A program made the position numbers and the translations under genes. A stretch of 64,000 nucleotides of DNA from Serratia ureilytica. GTDB lineage: Bacteria; Pseudomonadota; Gammaproteobacteria; Enterobacterales; Enterobacteriaceae. How positions within the stretch are numbered: the first letter of the stretch is position 1; each line of letters begins with the position of its first letter. Shown in pieces: positions 28,883 through 37,652 of this stretch. The notes beneath the pieces were generated by a model. That model made no database searches. It was not told the origin of the DNA and saw only the letters and a list, made by a program, of their open reading frames with translations. The stretch covers positions 1-64,000 of the forward strand of contig NZ_JABXOF010000006.1 in NCBI RefSeq assembly GCF_013375155.1, in the 5' to 3' direction.

Positions 28883-30350
28883 ACTGCGCCTCCTCGTTTT
28901 CGCCCTTGGCGAACGCGTTCTCCAGCACCTGCTCGACCGGCACCGGCTTAAACGGATTCACTTTCTGCACGCACAGCGTCCAGAACAGCGCATAGGCAGC
29001 GGTCAGGCCGATCATCCAGCCGAAGGGAATGTAGACGTCGCGCGGATTCATCCCCGGCGGCGTGATGTAAACGATGGCCAGCACGATGCCGACGCTGGAG
29101 ATGACCTGCGGCAGCGGGAACCACGGCGATTTATAGGCGCGCGGCAGATCGGGGCGGCGCAGGCGCAGCAGCACCACCGAGCAGGTCACCAGCAGGTAGG
29201 CCACGCCCCAGGCGCACACCGCCGCCAGCACCAGCGGAATGATCTTGTCGAGGTTGCCCTGAATGGCGAAGGCATGCACGCAGGGGATCAGGACCGCCAC
29301 CAGAATGCCGACCACCGGCGTCTTAAAGCGCGGGTGCAGATAGGCGAACATACGCGGCAGCGCGCCGTCCAGCGCCATGCCGTACAGAATGCGCGGCACC
29401 GCCGCCATCAGCGTGTTGATGGTCGCGGCACCCGCCAGCAGCAGGCCGACGCCCAGCCAATATTTGCCGAACTGGCCCATCACCTGGCTGGCGAACGCCG
29501 GGATGGCCATCGGCGTTTCCAGCAGGCGTGTGCCGCTGGCGGCGTCGATCACCACGTTTTCCACCTGGTGGCTGAGCGCCGCGCCATACAGCGCCATGCA
29601 CACCGCCACGCCGCACAGCCCCAGCGCCATCGCGCGCGGGATCACCCGATCGCAGCGTTTGATCTCCGGCGCCATCGGCGTCACCAGCTCACAGCCGACG
29701 AACATGAACATCGCCATGCCGATCAGGCTGAACACCGCGAAGGGATCGTTCAGGCTCAGCGTGCTGCCGAACCAGCCCTCGAGCGGCACCGCATGCGGCG
29801 ACAGCAGCCCGACGATGCCGAAAATCACCAGCGTGCTCCACATGGCGAAGGTCAGCACGATCTCCGCCTTGCCGAAGGCCTCGATGCCGAACGCGTTGAG
29901 CAGGCCGAACACGATTACCAGCCCGACGCCGACCATCCAGGAGGCGTTGTGGCTTTCCATCAGGGTGTTGAGGTGCTCGAAGTTCACCAGCGCCATGATG
30001 CCGGAGAGAATGGTCTCGGCGGTGCCGGCGAAGATGTGCACGATCAGGTAGGCCGACAGCGCGCCGGTGATGGCGAAAAAGCGCCCCATGCCGCAGGAGA
30101 TGTAGTCGTAAACCGAACCGGAGGTTGGCAGCAGCGCCGCCGCTTCGGAGAAGGTGGTGAGCTGCGCCTGCATCATGATGAAGGCGATCAGCATCGCCAG
30201 CGCGAAGGTGTCGCCGCCGATGCCGAAGCCGCTGGTGACCGTCAGGATCACCGGGCTGGCCATGATCACCCCTACCGAACTGGCCAGGGTGGTGGGAAAG
30301 CCGACCTTGCCTCGAGCCAGGTGGGCGTGCAACCGCGACGACAGGTTCAT
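28857..30350 (-). CDS. APC-family amino acid/amine permease
   Basis: The 497-residue protein has about 12 membrane helices and the APC opening FPTTLASSVGVIMASPVILT, with LPTSGSVYDYISCGMG as the family's helix-3 region. The substrate could be an amino acid or an amine. It is the first gene of the leftward moa-like operon. Its upstream region of 613 bases holds two perfect 16-base palindromes and faces a LuxR-type regulator. Confidence 0.85.
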   Translation of the reverse strand: MNLSSRLHAHLARGKVGFPTTLASSVGVIMASPVILTVTSGFGIGGDTFALAMLIAFIMMQAQLTTFSEAAALLPTSGSVYDYISCGMGRFFAITGALSAYLIVHIFAGTAETILSGIMALVNFEHLNTLMESHNASWMVGVGLVIVFGLLNAFGIEAFGKAEIVLTFAMWSTLVIFGIVGLLSPHAVPLEGWFGSTLSLNDPFAVFSLIGMAMFMFVGCELVTPMAPEIKRCDRVIPRAMALGLCGVAVCMALYGAALSHQVENVVIDAASGTRLLETPMAIPAFASQVMGQFGKYWLGVGLLLAGAATINTLMAAVPRILYGMALDGALPRMFAYLHPRFKTPVVGILVAVLIPCVHAFAIQGNLDKIIPLVLAAVCAWGVAYLLVTCSVVLLRLRRPDLPRAYKSPWFPLPQVISSVGIVLAIVYITPPGMNPRDVYIPFGWMIGLTAAYALFWTLCVQKVNPFKPVPVEQVLENAFAKGENEEAQFDRLTSLT

Positions 30351-30456
30351 GGTTATTTCCTCTTATAGTTTTGGCCTGATGCATGCAGGTGCTTGCAGGT
30401 TTTTCACCGCCAGCGGCGGTAATCTCACTATAGAGAGGAAAGGAAAATGCTGACTA

Positions 30457-30472
30457 TCGTCCTTAAGGACGA
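30457..30472. promoter_or_regulatory. 16-base palindrome TCGTCCTTAAGGACGA
   Basis: The sequence equals its own reverse complement over 16 bases. It lies 107 bases upstream of the permease start and is preceded by CTA, as is its relative at 30635. It is probably a binding site for the neighbouring LuxR-type regulator. Confidence 0.7.
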
Positions 30473-30634
30473 GACGCTTTCAACCTGCGGCCGCGCTCAC
30501 GGCGGCGCGCTCGCTCAGCATGAAGCGGATCGGCTCAGCCCAAGCAAGGTCATCATTTTTTCGTCTTATACGTTTGGCGCCGACTGGCGCTATCTTCAAT
30601 GCGCAATACAGGAAGCGGCGGAAAAGCCTGGCTA

Positions 30635-30650
30635 TCGTTCTTAAGAACGA
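30635..30650. promoter_or_regulatory. 16-base palindrome TCGTTCTTAAGAACGA
   Basis: A second perfect palindrome, 178 bases from the first, differs from it by one symmetric base pair (C/G to T/A). The surrounding bases (GGCTA before, GGGG after) partly match too. The covariation shows selection on the dyad rather than on the plain sequence. Confidence 0.7.
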
Positions 30651-30900
30651 GGGGCAGCGGCGGCTGTAGCACGCGCGCAGCGGCGAGGCCCTCCCCCGGG
30701 CAGGCGTTGAAAAGCGCTGTAAATTCAGCGGGAAAAGCGGTGAATTATTTCATTAACCTATTAATGAAAATCGCGATAAATCCGAACAAAAAAGCCCTGA
30801 TTAACGCAGTGTCATCTTGTTATTTCTGTGTTTTATTGCAATCGGCCTCACGTTGTTAATATGTTTTTATTGTGTTGCCAAATTGCTACAACTATGCTTG

Positions 30901-30945
30901 TATCGTTCATATATTGACCGCCAACATTCTCCAGATTGAACGATA
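30901..30945. promoter_or_regulatory. inverted half-sites TATCGTTCA ... TGAACGATA
   Basis: TATCGTTCA (30901-30909) and its exact reverse complement (30937-30945) are 27 bases apart, just before the luxR ribosome site. The half TATCGTTC is the same as in the 30635 palindrome, so autoregulation through separated half-sites is likely. A leader hairpin is an alternative. Confidence 0.6.
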
Positions 30946-30963
30946 AAGGGAGGAACACGAATC

Positions 30964-31611
30964 ATGCACAGCACAGCATCCGATGCCTTTATCAACAGTT
31001 GTTTGGCGACTATTACGCACCTGATCCCGGTGTCTGCCGGGGTGTTTTATCTGGTCGATCGCGACCTGCGGCCAGATCACTACATCCTGCACGGCATGCC
31101 CGATAAAACGCATCAGCAGTACCTGAACCACTTCCAACAGATAGACCCGCTGCAGCCGGCCAATTTCCATCGCCAGGACATCACCATGGTCGGCATGAGC
31201 CCGGCGGCGATCGCCGGCAACCGCCGCTATTACCACGACTTTATGCTGCCGAACGACATGCGCGACATGACGGAGATTTTCATTCGCCAACGCAAACGCA
31301 TCGTCGCCGGGGTGTCGCTGATCCGCGATACGCCGTTTACCGAAGTGGAGCGCGGCCGCCTGCGCGCGGTGCTGCCGCTGATCGAGCTGGCGACGCGCGA
31401 TCTGCTGCCCGACAGCGAGGCGCAGCTGTTGACCGCCAAAGAGCAAGAGATCGTCAACCTGGTGCGCGAAGGCGCCAGCAATAAGCGCATCGCTCTAAAG
31501 CTGGGCATTTCGCTGTCCACGGTGAAAACCCATATGCGCAATATTTTCGCCAAAACCGACGTGGTGAACCGCACCGAGCTGGTCGCCGGCGGCTTTCTCG
31601 CCCACGGTTAA
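30964..31611 (+). CDS. LuxR-family regulator of the moa-like operon
   Basis: The 215-residue protein has an N-terminal sensor domain (about residues 5-135, without response-regulator Asp signature) and a C-terminal LuxR helix-turn-helix (about 150-210). The latter includes LTAKEQEIVNLVREGASNKR and SLSTVKTHMRNIFAKTDV. GGGAGG precedes the ATG. It is divergent from the permease operon and resembles in layout the MoaR-type activator of the Klebsiella monoamine regulon. It has a longer relative in this window at 36777-37535. Confidence 0.85.
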   Translation: MHSTASDAFINSCLATITHLIPVSAGVFYLVDRDLRPDHYILHGMPDKTHQQYLNHFQQIDPLQPANFHRQDITMVGMSPAAIAGNRRYYHDFMLPNDMRDMTEIFIRQRKRIVAGVSLIRDTPFTEVERGRLRAVLPLIELATRDLLPDSEAQLLTAKEQEIVNLVREGASNKRIALKLGISLSTVKTHMRNIFAKTDVVNRTELVAGGFLAHG

Positions 31612-31750
31612 CGCCCGATAACGGCCGCCGCTGCCGACGGCCGGAAAATAACGCCAAAACGTATTCGCCATTTATGGCGCGGCCTCCCCCTGCCCGCAAT
31701 CGGGCCGGGCGGGATATTTCATCGTCATTCAACGCTCGGGGAAAAGGTTT

Positions 31751-32938
31751 ATGTCCAGTGATTCGGTTTCCGCGCCCGCCGTCGGCACGGCGCTCCCCTG
31801 CCCGCCGCGGCTGTTGACCGCCATTATCGTCTTCGCCGCCATCGCGCCGGGCATTCTGATGACCGCCCCCGCCGTGGCCGCCCAGCTCGCTACTCAGTGG
31901 CAGCTCGGCCCGGCGCAAATTGGCCACCTGTTCTCCACCGAACTCGGCGCCATGAGCCTGGCCACGCTGCCGGCGTGGTGGTGGATCGGGCGCATCAACT
32001 GGCGGCGGGTCGCTACGCTGTCGGCGCTGGTGTTTATCGCCGGCAACCTGGCTTCGGCGCTGGTGCAAGATTTTACCTTGCTGCTACCGCTGCGCTTCAT
32101 CGCCTCGCTGGCGGGCGGCACCCTGATGATCCTGTGCATCACCTGCGCTGCCGGCACCGCCAATCCCAGCCGCGTCTATGCCTTCTGGGTGCTCGGCCAA
32201 CTGGTGCTGGGCGCGGTCGGGCTGCTGGTGCTGCCACCGCTGTTCGCGCACTTTGGCCTGATGGCGGTCTACCTGATTTTGGCCGCCATCATGCTGTGCT
32301 GCCTGCCACTCATCCCGGCGTTTCCCAACGGTTTCACCGCCGCCCGCACCGCCCGCAGCGGCCCCGCCGCCTCGCTGGCGCGCAAGCTGTGCGCCGTGCT
32401 GGCGGTGCTGACCTTTTACATCAGCCTGAGCGCGGTCTGGACCTTTATCGGCGGCATCGCCGCAGGCGCCGGGCTGTCGCCGGCCCACAGCGGCCAGGTG
32501 TTGGCCGTCGCCACCTTGCTCGGCATCGTCGGCGCGGGCGCCGCGGCGCTGATCGGCGCGCGCTTCGGCGGCGGACGCCTGATCGTACTGGGGTACGCCC
32601 TGCTGCTGGCCAGCGTGGCGCTGTTGGCAGGCCAACCCTTGCTGCTGCGCTTCGCCCTGGCCGCCCTGCTGTTCAAATTCACCTGGACCTTCGTGCTGCC
32701 ATTCATTCTGGCGCGTGTCGCCGGACTGGATAACGACGGCAAGCTGATGAACGGCATCAACCTGGTGATCGGCGGCGGCATGGCCATCGGCCCGACGCTG
32801 GCCGGCTCTCTGATCGAATCTTCCGGCGGTTTCAACGCCTTGCTGTTCGGCGCGCTGGGCTGCGCGCTGCTGTCGCTGCTGTTGATTTCGCTGGCTTCAC
32901 CGCGCGCACCGCGCCGTATAACAGGAGGAGAAAGGTGA
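31751..32938 (+). CDS. MFS transporter coupled to deacetylase-like gene
   Basis: The 395-residue protein has about 12 membrane helices; no substrate signature is recognised. GGGGAAAAGG precedes the ATG. Its last codon overlaps the GTG start of the next gene (GTGA), and AGGAGG lies within its end, so the two are translated together. Transport of an acylated amine or related substrate for that enzyme is a reasonable guess. Confidence 0.78.
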   Translation: MSSDSVSAPAVGTALPCPPRLLTAIIVFAAIAPGILMTAPAVAAQLATQWQLGPAQIGHLFSTELGAMSLATLPAWWWIGRINWRRVATLSALVFIAGNLASALVQDFTLLLPLRFIASLAGGTLMILCITCAAGTANPSRVYAFWVLGQLVLGAVGLLVLPPLFAHFGLMAVYLILAAIMLCCLPLIPAFPNGFTAARTARSGPAASLARKLCAVLAVLTFYISLSAVWTFIGGIAAGAGLSPAHSGQVLAVATLLGIVGAGAAALIGARFGGGRLIVLGYALLLASVALLAGQPLLLRFALAALLFKFTWTFVLPFILARVAGLDNDGKLMNGINLVIGGGMAIGPTLAGSLIESSGGFNALLFGALGCALLSLLLISLASPRAPRRITGGER

Positions 32939-34047
32939 AAAGAACAACCGGTTTCTTGTTTGATGAACGCTGTTTCTGGCACAGCACCGGCCTGCACGCC
33001 ACCACCCTGCCGGTCGGCGGCTGGGTACAACCGCCCTCGGGCGCCGGCCACGCCGAATCGCCGGAAACCAAACGGCGTATGAAGAACCTGATGGACGTAT
33101 CCGGCCTGTCGCGCCAGCTCACCCTGCTGAGCGCCGAACCGGCGACGGAAGAAGACCTGCTGCGCATCCACCCCGCCCACTACCTGCAGCGCTTCAAACA
33201 GGTGAGCGACAGCGGCGGCGGCCTGCTGGGAGAGGAAGCGCCGCTGGGGCCGGGCAGCTATGAAATCGCCAAACTCTCCGCCGGGCTGGCCTGTGCGGCG
33301 GTAGAGGCGGTGCTGCAGGGCGAACTGGATAATGCCTATGCGCTGTCGCGCCCGCCGGGCCACCACTGCCTGCCGGATCAATCGATGGGCTTCTGCTTCC
33401 TGGCCAATATTCCCATTGCCATCGAGCGCGCCAAGGCCCGCTACGGCCTCGGCAAAGTAGCGGTGCTCGACTGGGACGTGCACCACGGCAACGGCACCCA
33501 GCACATCTATTGGCAGCGCGGCGACGTGCTGACGCTGTCGCTGCATCAGGACGGTTGCTTCCCGGCGGGCTATTCCGGCGAGCAGGATCGCGGCGAGGGC
33601 GCCGGGGCGGGCTGCAACGTTAACGTGCCGATGCTGGCCGGCGCCGGCGACGACGGCTACCTGCACGCCATGCGGCGCATCATCATCCCGGCGCTGGAAA
33701 AATTCGAGCCGGAGCTGATCATCGTCGCCTGCGGTTACGACGCCAACGCGCTCGATCCGTTGGCGCGCATGCAGCTGCACAGCGACAGCTTCCGTGCCAT
33801 GACCGCGCTGGTGCAGGACGCCGCCGACCGGCTGTGCGGCGGCAAACTGGTGATGGTGCATGAAGGCGGCTACGCCGAATCCTACGTGCCGTTCTGCGGG
33901 TTGGCGGTGATGGAACAGCTAAGCGGCGTGCGCACTGAAGTGCAGGATCCGCTGCTGGCGTTCATCCAGCAACAGCAGCCGCGCGACGCCTTCAACCGCT
34001 TCCAGCGCGAAGCGCTCGACGCGTTGGCGCGCCAGTTCGGCCTGTAA
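32935..34047 (+). CDS. class II histone-deacetylase-like amidohydrolase
   Basis: The 370-residue protein has the arginase-deacetylase core: ALSRPPGHHCLPDQSMGFC, VLDWDVHHGNGTQHIYW with the zinc-binding Asp-His pair, and ACGYDANALDPLARM with the second Asp. The C-terminal HEGGYAESYVPFCG completes it. Bacterial members deacetylate polyamines or other small acyl amides. The start is a GTG overlapping the MFS stop. Amine-related genes around it make an acetylated amine a likely substrate, but that is inference. Confidence 0.88.
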   Translation: MKRTTGFLFDERCFWHSTGLHATTLPVGGWVQPPSGAGHAESPETKRRMKNLMDVSGLSRQLTLLSAEPATEEDLLRIHPAHYLQRFKQVSDSGGGLLGEEAPLGPGSYEIAKLSAGLACAAVEAVLQGELDNAYALSRPPGHHCLPDQSMGFCFLANIPIAIERAKARYGLGKVAVLDWDVHHGNGTQHIYWQRGDVLTLSLHQDGCFPAGYSGEQDRGEGAGAGCNVNVPMLAGAGDDGYLHAMRRIIIPALEKFEPELIIVACGYDANALDPLARMQLHSDSFRAMTALVQDAADRLCGGKLVMVHEGGYAESYVPFCGLAVMEQLSGVRTEVQDPLLAFIQQQQPRDAFNRFQREALDALARQFGL

Positions 34048-34143
34048 TCCCCCCCTTTGTGGGCGCCGCACCCGGCGCCCCTGACAACCTCGCCGCCAGC
34101 CGCTACGCTGAAGGGCAACCCTACCCACCATGAGAACAATAAC

Positions 34144-34950
34144 ATGTCCGAACAAACCGTCAGCTTTATCAAAGGCCGTCACGGCGACATCGCCGTGCAC
34201 GACTGGGGCAACGACAAGCCGCGCTATCTGGCGCTGCTGGTGCACGGCTACGGCGAGCACCTCGGCCGCTATCAATACGTGGCGCGTACGCTGCAGGCGC
34301 AGGGGGCGCGGGTGTTCGGCCCCGACCACCTCGGCCACGGCCTGTCGCAGGGCGAGCGCGTGCTGATCGAGGATTATGACGCCGTGGTCGACGACGTGCA
34401 GCGCGTGGTCAGCCATTTCCGGCAGCAATATCCCACCTTGCCGCTGGTGGTGATCGGCCACTCGATGGGCGGCATGATCGCCACCCGCTACGTGCAGCGC
34501 TATGGCGAGGAGGTACGCGCATTAGTGCTGTCCGGCCCGCTGCTCGGCGACAGAACGGCGATTTCCGATCTGGCTGAACTGCCGACGATCCCCGACGCGC
34601 CGCTGGATACCGCCACCCTGGCGCGCGATCCTGCGGTTGGCGCGGCCTATCAGGAAGATCCGCTGGTGTGGCACGGGCCGTTCAAGCGTCCCACCCTGCG
34701 CGCCATGCAGCGGATCCTCGCCGCCATCAACGCCGGGCCGGGCTTCGGCGCGCTGCCCACGCTATGGATCCACGGCGACGACGATCGGCTGGTGCTGATG
34801 AGCGAAACGCAAACCGCGCTCGATCGTCTGCAGGGCGACGATTTCGAGAGGATGATCAATGCGGGCGGGCGGCACGAGAGCTTTAACGAAACCAATAAGG
34901 ATCAGATCCTCAAGCGGGTGACCGATTTTATTGCGCGGGCGTTAGGCTAA
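34144..34950 (+). CDS. alpha/beta hydrolase, monoglyceride-lipase-like
   Basis: The 268-residue protein has LVHGYGEHLGRYQYVA (oxyanion region), the nucleophile elbow GHSMGG, Asp in WIHGDDDRLV and a C-terminal GGRHESFNE with the catalytic His. This matches the serine aminopeptidase/lysophospholipase-type Hydrolase_4 family. No signal peptide is present, so it is cytoplasmic. It lies 96 bases after the deacetylase-like gene and may be co-transcribed. The substrate is an ester or amide not specified by sequence. Confidence 0.83.
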   Translation: MSEQTVSFIKGRHGDIAVHDWGNDKPRYLALLVHGYGEHLGRYQYVARTLQAQGARVFGPDHLGHGLSQGERVLIEDYDAVVDDVQRVVSHFRQQYPTLPLVVIGHSMGGMIATRYVQRYGEEVRALVLSGPLLGDRTAISDLAELPTIPDAPLDTATLARDPAVGAAYQEDPLVWHGPFKRPTLRAMQRILAAINAGPGFGALPTLWIHGDDDRLVLMSETQTALDRLQGDDFERMINAGGRHESFNETNKDQILKRVTDFIARALG

Positions 34951-34956
34951 AGCGCT

Positions 34957-34978
34957 CCCCCTCAGCAGGCTGAGGGGG
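34957..34978. terminator. bidirectional hairpin
   Basis: CCCCCTCAGC and GCTGAGGGGG form a perfect ten-pair stem with a two-base spacer (a loop of four after fraying). It lies between the converging hydrolase and cupin genes, six bases after the hydrolase stop. Confidence 0.65.
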
Positions 34979-34989
34979 GCATGACGGCG

Positions 34990-35355
34990 TCAGCCTTCGA
35001 CGATGGCGAGGTAGTGTTTGACGAAGCGATCCGAGGTGATGTCCCAGCGCACCGGGGTGCCCTTCTCGACGAACCAGGAATCGCCGGCCTGATACTGCAC
35101 CGATTCGCCGGTGCGTTCGTTGGTCAGGGTCGCGCTGCCTTCCCACACTGTGGCGTGCTCGGCGAACGGATACTCCATCACGAAGCTGCCGCGGGTGCAG
35201 CTGAACACGCCGCAGTTCAGGTTGTCGGTCGGTTCGCCGAAGATGCTGGCCACGCCGACGTTTGGCGTGCCGGCGATCACCGTGGCGCCCAGGTTGCTGA
35301 CGCTGCCGATCTCCAGCAGTTCCGGCAGCGGTTGTTTAAGCAGTAACGGTTTCAT
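34990..35355 (-). CDS. cupin-domain protein paired with amine oxidase
   Basis: The 121-residue single-domain cupin has conserved segments GSFVMEYPFAEHATVWEG and YQAGDSWFVEKGTPVRWDI. It follows the FAD oxidoreductase gene by 18 bases. Small cupins of the EutQ/DUF861 type often accompany amine oxidases, perhaps binding the reactive aldehyde or metal. No function is proven. Confidence 0.75.
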   Translation of the reverse strand: MKPLLLKQPLPELLEIGSVSNLGATVIAGTPNVGVASIFGEPTDNLNCGVFSCTRGSFVMEYPFAEHATVWEGSATLTNERTGESVQYQAGDSWFVEKGTPVRWDITSDRFVKHYLAIVEG

Positions 35356-35373
35356 GTGATTCTCCTCTGAGGG

Positions 35374-36675
35374 TTAACGGCGGCCTTTCCAGTAGCCGGA
35401 TGTCTGGTGCCAAACCTTACCGGCGGTGGTCATCACCCGCCGCAGCTTGTCCTTGCCGAAGATGTTGACGTGCGGGATCGAGCTCATCAGATCGTAGCGA
35501 TCGGATCCTTCGCTCATGCCCTCTGCCAGCACCTTGCACACGATGTGGCTCGGCGTCACACCGAAGCCGGAGTAGCCCTGCACGTAAAACACGTTGTCGC
35601 GATCCGGCAGCGTGCCGATCTGCGGGAACAGGTTGGCGCTGCAGCACAGCGGGCCACCCCAGGCCAGATCGATCTTCACGTCTTTCAGGTACGGGAACAC
35701 CTTCAGCATCAGGTTACGGTTCCAGGCCTTGAGATCCGACGGGAAGTATTCGATCAGGCGGGTGGCGCTGCCGAACAGCAGCCGGTTCTCGTTGGTCACC
35801 CGGTAATAGTCGATCACCGGGCGGATGTCGCTGTAGGCGCCGCGGATCGGGCTGATCTGACGGATCAGATCGTCAGACAGCGGCTCGGTGGCCAGCTGGA
35901 AGGCGTAGGTATTGATGGTCTTGCGGTAGATCTGCGGCTCCATGCCGTTGAGGAAGCCGTTGCAGGCCCACAGCATCTTGTTAGCGCGCACCGAGCCCAT
36001 GGCGGTGCGCACCGTGATGCGCGGGCCATACTCCACGTTGAGCACGCTGCTGTTCTCGAAAATTTTCACCCCGTAGCCGCTCAGCGCCTTGGCCTCGCCC
36101 AGCAACAGGTTGAGCGAATGCACGTGGCCGCCACCCATGTGTTTCAGCGCGCAGGTGTAGGCATCGGAGCCCACCACCTGCTTCACCTCCGCCCCGGTGT
36201 AGAGTTCAATCTCCTCCTGCGGCGCTACCGCCTTGAACTCCTTCAGCCAGCCGCGCAGGGTCTTCTCCTGGCGCGCGTTGCTGCCGAGATAGCCGTAGCC
36301 GAAGCAGAAGTCGGCGTCGATGTCATATTTCTTGATGCGCTCGCGGATAATGCCGGCGCCGAGGTTGCTGATTTTGAAGATGGTTTCCAGCCCGGCCGGG
36401 CCGACGTGGCGCTTGATCTTCTCCAGATCGTGGCCGATGCCGGCCATCACCTGGCCGCCGTTGCGCCCGGTGCCGCCGTAGCCCAGATAGCGGCCTTCGA
36501 GAATGGCGATGTTGGTGATGCCCTTCTCCGCCAGCTCCAGCGCGGTGTTGATGCCGGAGAAGCCGCCGCCGATGATCACCACGTCAACGTCCAGATCCTC
36601 TTCCAGCGTCGGGAAGCGCAGATCGTATTTTTTGGTCGCCGCGTAGTAGGTTAAGGACTCGATTTCGTTGTTCAC
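35374..36675 (-). CDS. FAD-dependent amine oxidase, PuuB-like
   Basis: The 433-residue DAO-family flavoprotein has the dinucleotide motif VVIIGGGFSGINTALELAE (residues 32-50) and GRNGGQVMAG. It also has GGHVHSLNLLLGEA and YVQGYSGFGVTPSH, as in E. coli gamma-glutamylputrescine oxidase PuuB. It would oxidise an amine to an aldehyde with release of ammonia and H2O2. The exact substrate is unknown; gamma-glutamylation genes are absent here. A palindrome lies 64-81 bases before its start, downstream of the luxR gene. Confidence 0.85.
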   Translation of the reverse strand: MNNEIESLTYYAATKKYDLRFPTLEEDLDVDVVIIGGGFSGINTALELAEKGITNIAILEGRYLGYGGTGRNGGQVMAGIGHDLEKIKRHVGPAGLETIFKISNLGAGIIRERIKKYDIDADFCFGYGYLGSNARQEKTLRGWLKEFKAVAPQEEIELYTGAEVKQVVGSDAYTCALKHMGGGHVHSLNLLLGEAKALSGYGVKIFENSSVLNVEYGPRITVRTAMGSVRANKMLWACNGFLNGMEPQIYRKTINTYAFQLATEPLSDDLIRQISPIRGAYSDIRPVIDYYRVTNENRLLFGSATRLIEYFPSDLKAWNRNLMLKVFPYLKDVKIDLAWGGPLCCSANLFPQIGTLPDRDNVFYVQGYSGFGVTPSHIVCKVLAEGMSEGSDRYDLMSSIPHVNIFGKDKLRRVMTTAGKVWHQTSGYWKGRR

Positions 36676-36738
36676 TGCCGCACTCCCGATTGCCTATGCC
36701 ATGACATCGGATTATCGGGAGCGGTGGGATCGTCCGCT

Positions 36739-36756
36739 ATGTCCCCTTAGGGACAT
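36739..36756. promoter_or_regulatory. inverted repeat ATGTCCC-CTTA-GGGACAT
   Basis: A 7-4-7 perfect inverted repeat lies between the luxR stop and the oxidase start, about 65 bases before the latter. Its GTCC...GGAC arms resemble the palindrome at 30457, which is also next to a LuxR-type gene. It is placed as an activator site for the oxidase-cupin pair. Confidence 0.65.
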
Positions 36757-36776
36757 TCGCTACAAAAAATTAACAT

Positions 36777-37535
36777 TCACGCGCTGCGCCGCTGCGGGGC
36801 GGCCAGCAGCAGGCTGAACAGTTCGGCCTGCGAACCGATGTTCAGCTTGCCGTAGATGTTCTTGCGGTGGTTTTTTACCGTGCCGAGGCTGATGAACAGC
36901 CGGTCGGCAATCTGCTGCGAACCGCAGCCGGCGAGGATCAGATCGACAATCTCGCGCTCGCGCGGCGTCAGCAGATAGCGCGCCTGGGCGCCGTCATCGT
37001 TCACCGTCGCAGCCTCGGCCGGCGCCGCCACCACTTCGCCGTGCAACCGCGCCACGCTTTTCACCAGCGTCAACGCGCTGCGCAGATCCGCCCGCTGCGG
37101 GTAGCGCACCGCCACCGTGCGGCGCGCCGAACCGAAAAAGACGCCCAGCCCGCGCTCCGGCGTCAGCTGCAGCAGCACGCCGGCCTCGTCGTGCCAGCCG
37201 GTCTTGCGATAAAAATTACGGTAATAGTCGCTGTGATAAAACCCGCAGGGCGCCAGCTGGCGCAGCGTGAGCACCTCGCCTTCGCCGCCGTCGTTCAGCG
37301 CGCGGTAAAACGGATCCTGCAGGTAGGCGCCCTGCTGGTAGAGCTGATTGACCGCGTCGCTGTTTTCGCGCTCGGTTTTAATCAGGCAGCGCGGCGGCCG
37401 GCCGCGTTCGAAGGCATAGACGATGGCGTTGTCGAAGGCGAAAAACCCTTCCAGCCAGTTCAACAGGCTGGGATAAAAGCGTGGGCTGGCCACCGCATCG
37501 ATCACCGCAGACAAGCGTTCAACCTGAATTTCCAT
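36777..37535 (-). CDS. LuxR-family regulator of the amine oxidase
   Basis: The 252-residue protein has an N-terminal sensor region (about 1-180, without phospho-acceptor signature) and a C-terminal LuxR domain (about 185-245) with LLTPREREIVDLILAGCGSQ and SLGTVKNHRKNIYGKLNIGS. It has the same sensor-plus-LuxR layout as the 30964 regulator. The oxidase and cupin genes follow in the same direction, and the palindrome between suggests direct control. Confidence 0.85.
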   Translation of the reverse strand: MEIQVERLSAVIDAVASPRFYPSLLNWLEGFFAFDNAIVYAFERGRPPRCLIKTERENSDAVNQLYQQGAYLQDPFYRALNDGGEGEVLTLRQLAPCGFYHSDYYRNFYRKTGWHDEAGVLLQLTPERGLGVFFGSARRTVAVRYPQRADLRSALTLVKSVARLHGEVVAAPAEAATVNDDGAQARYLLTPREREIVDLILAGCGSQQIADRLFISLGTVKNHRKNIYGKLNIGSQAELFSLLLAAPQRRSA

Positions 37536-37652
37536 ACCCGCCTCGCCATTATTAACACATTAACAATCTACCGATTTCGGATGGGGTTGGCCGCACGACG
37601 GCCGGTACTGTTAAAAAAAGCATCCGCAGCGCCGAAATGCAAGAGCGCGATC

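Larger units (their letters stand above)
30351..30963. promoter_or_regulatory. 613-base regulatory region between permease and luxR genes
   Basis: No convincing gene is present. Perfect palindromes lie at 30457-30472 and 30635-30650, and an inverted pair TATCGTTCA/TGAACGATA flanks the luxR leader (30901-30945). The stretch 30720-30900 is AT-rich and likely holds the luxR promoter. A 65-codon open frame (30447-30644) runs through both palindromes without a ribosome site of note and is not called. Confidence 0.7.

Noticed and set aside
30447-30644. A 65-codon plus-strand frame in the permease-luxR region
   Set aside because: It runs through two perfect palindromes and has no family resemblance; the palindromes explain the conserved-looking DNA better.
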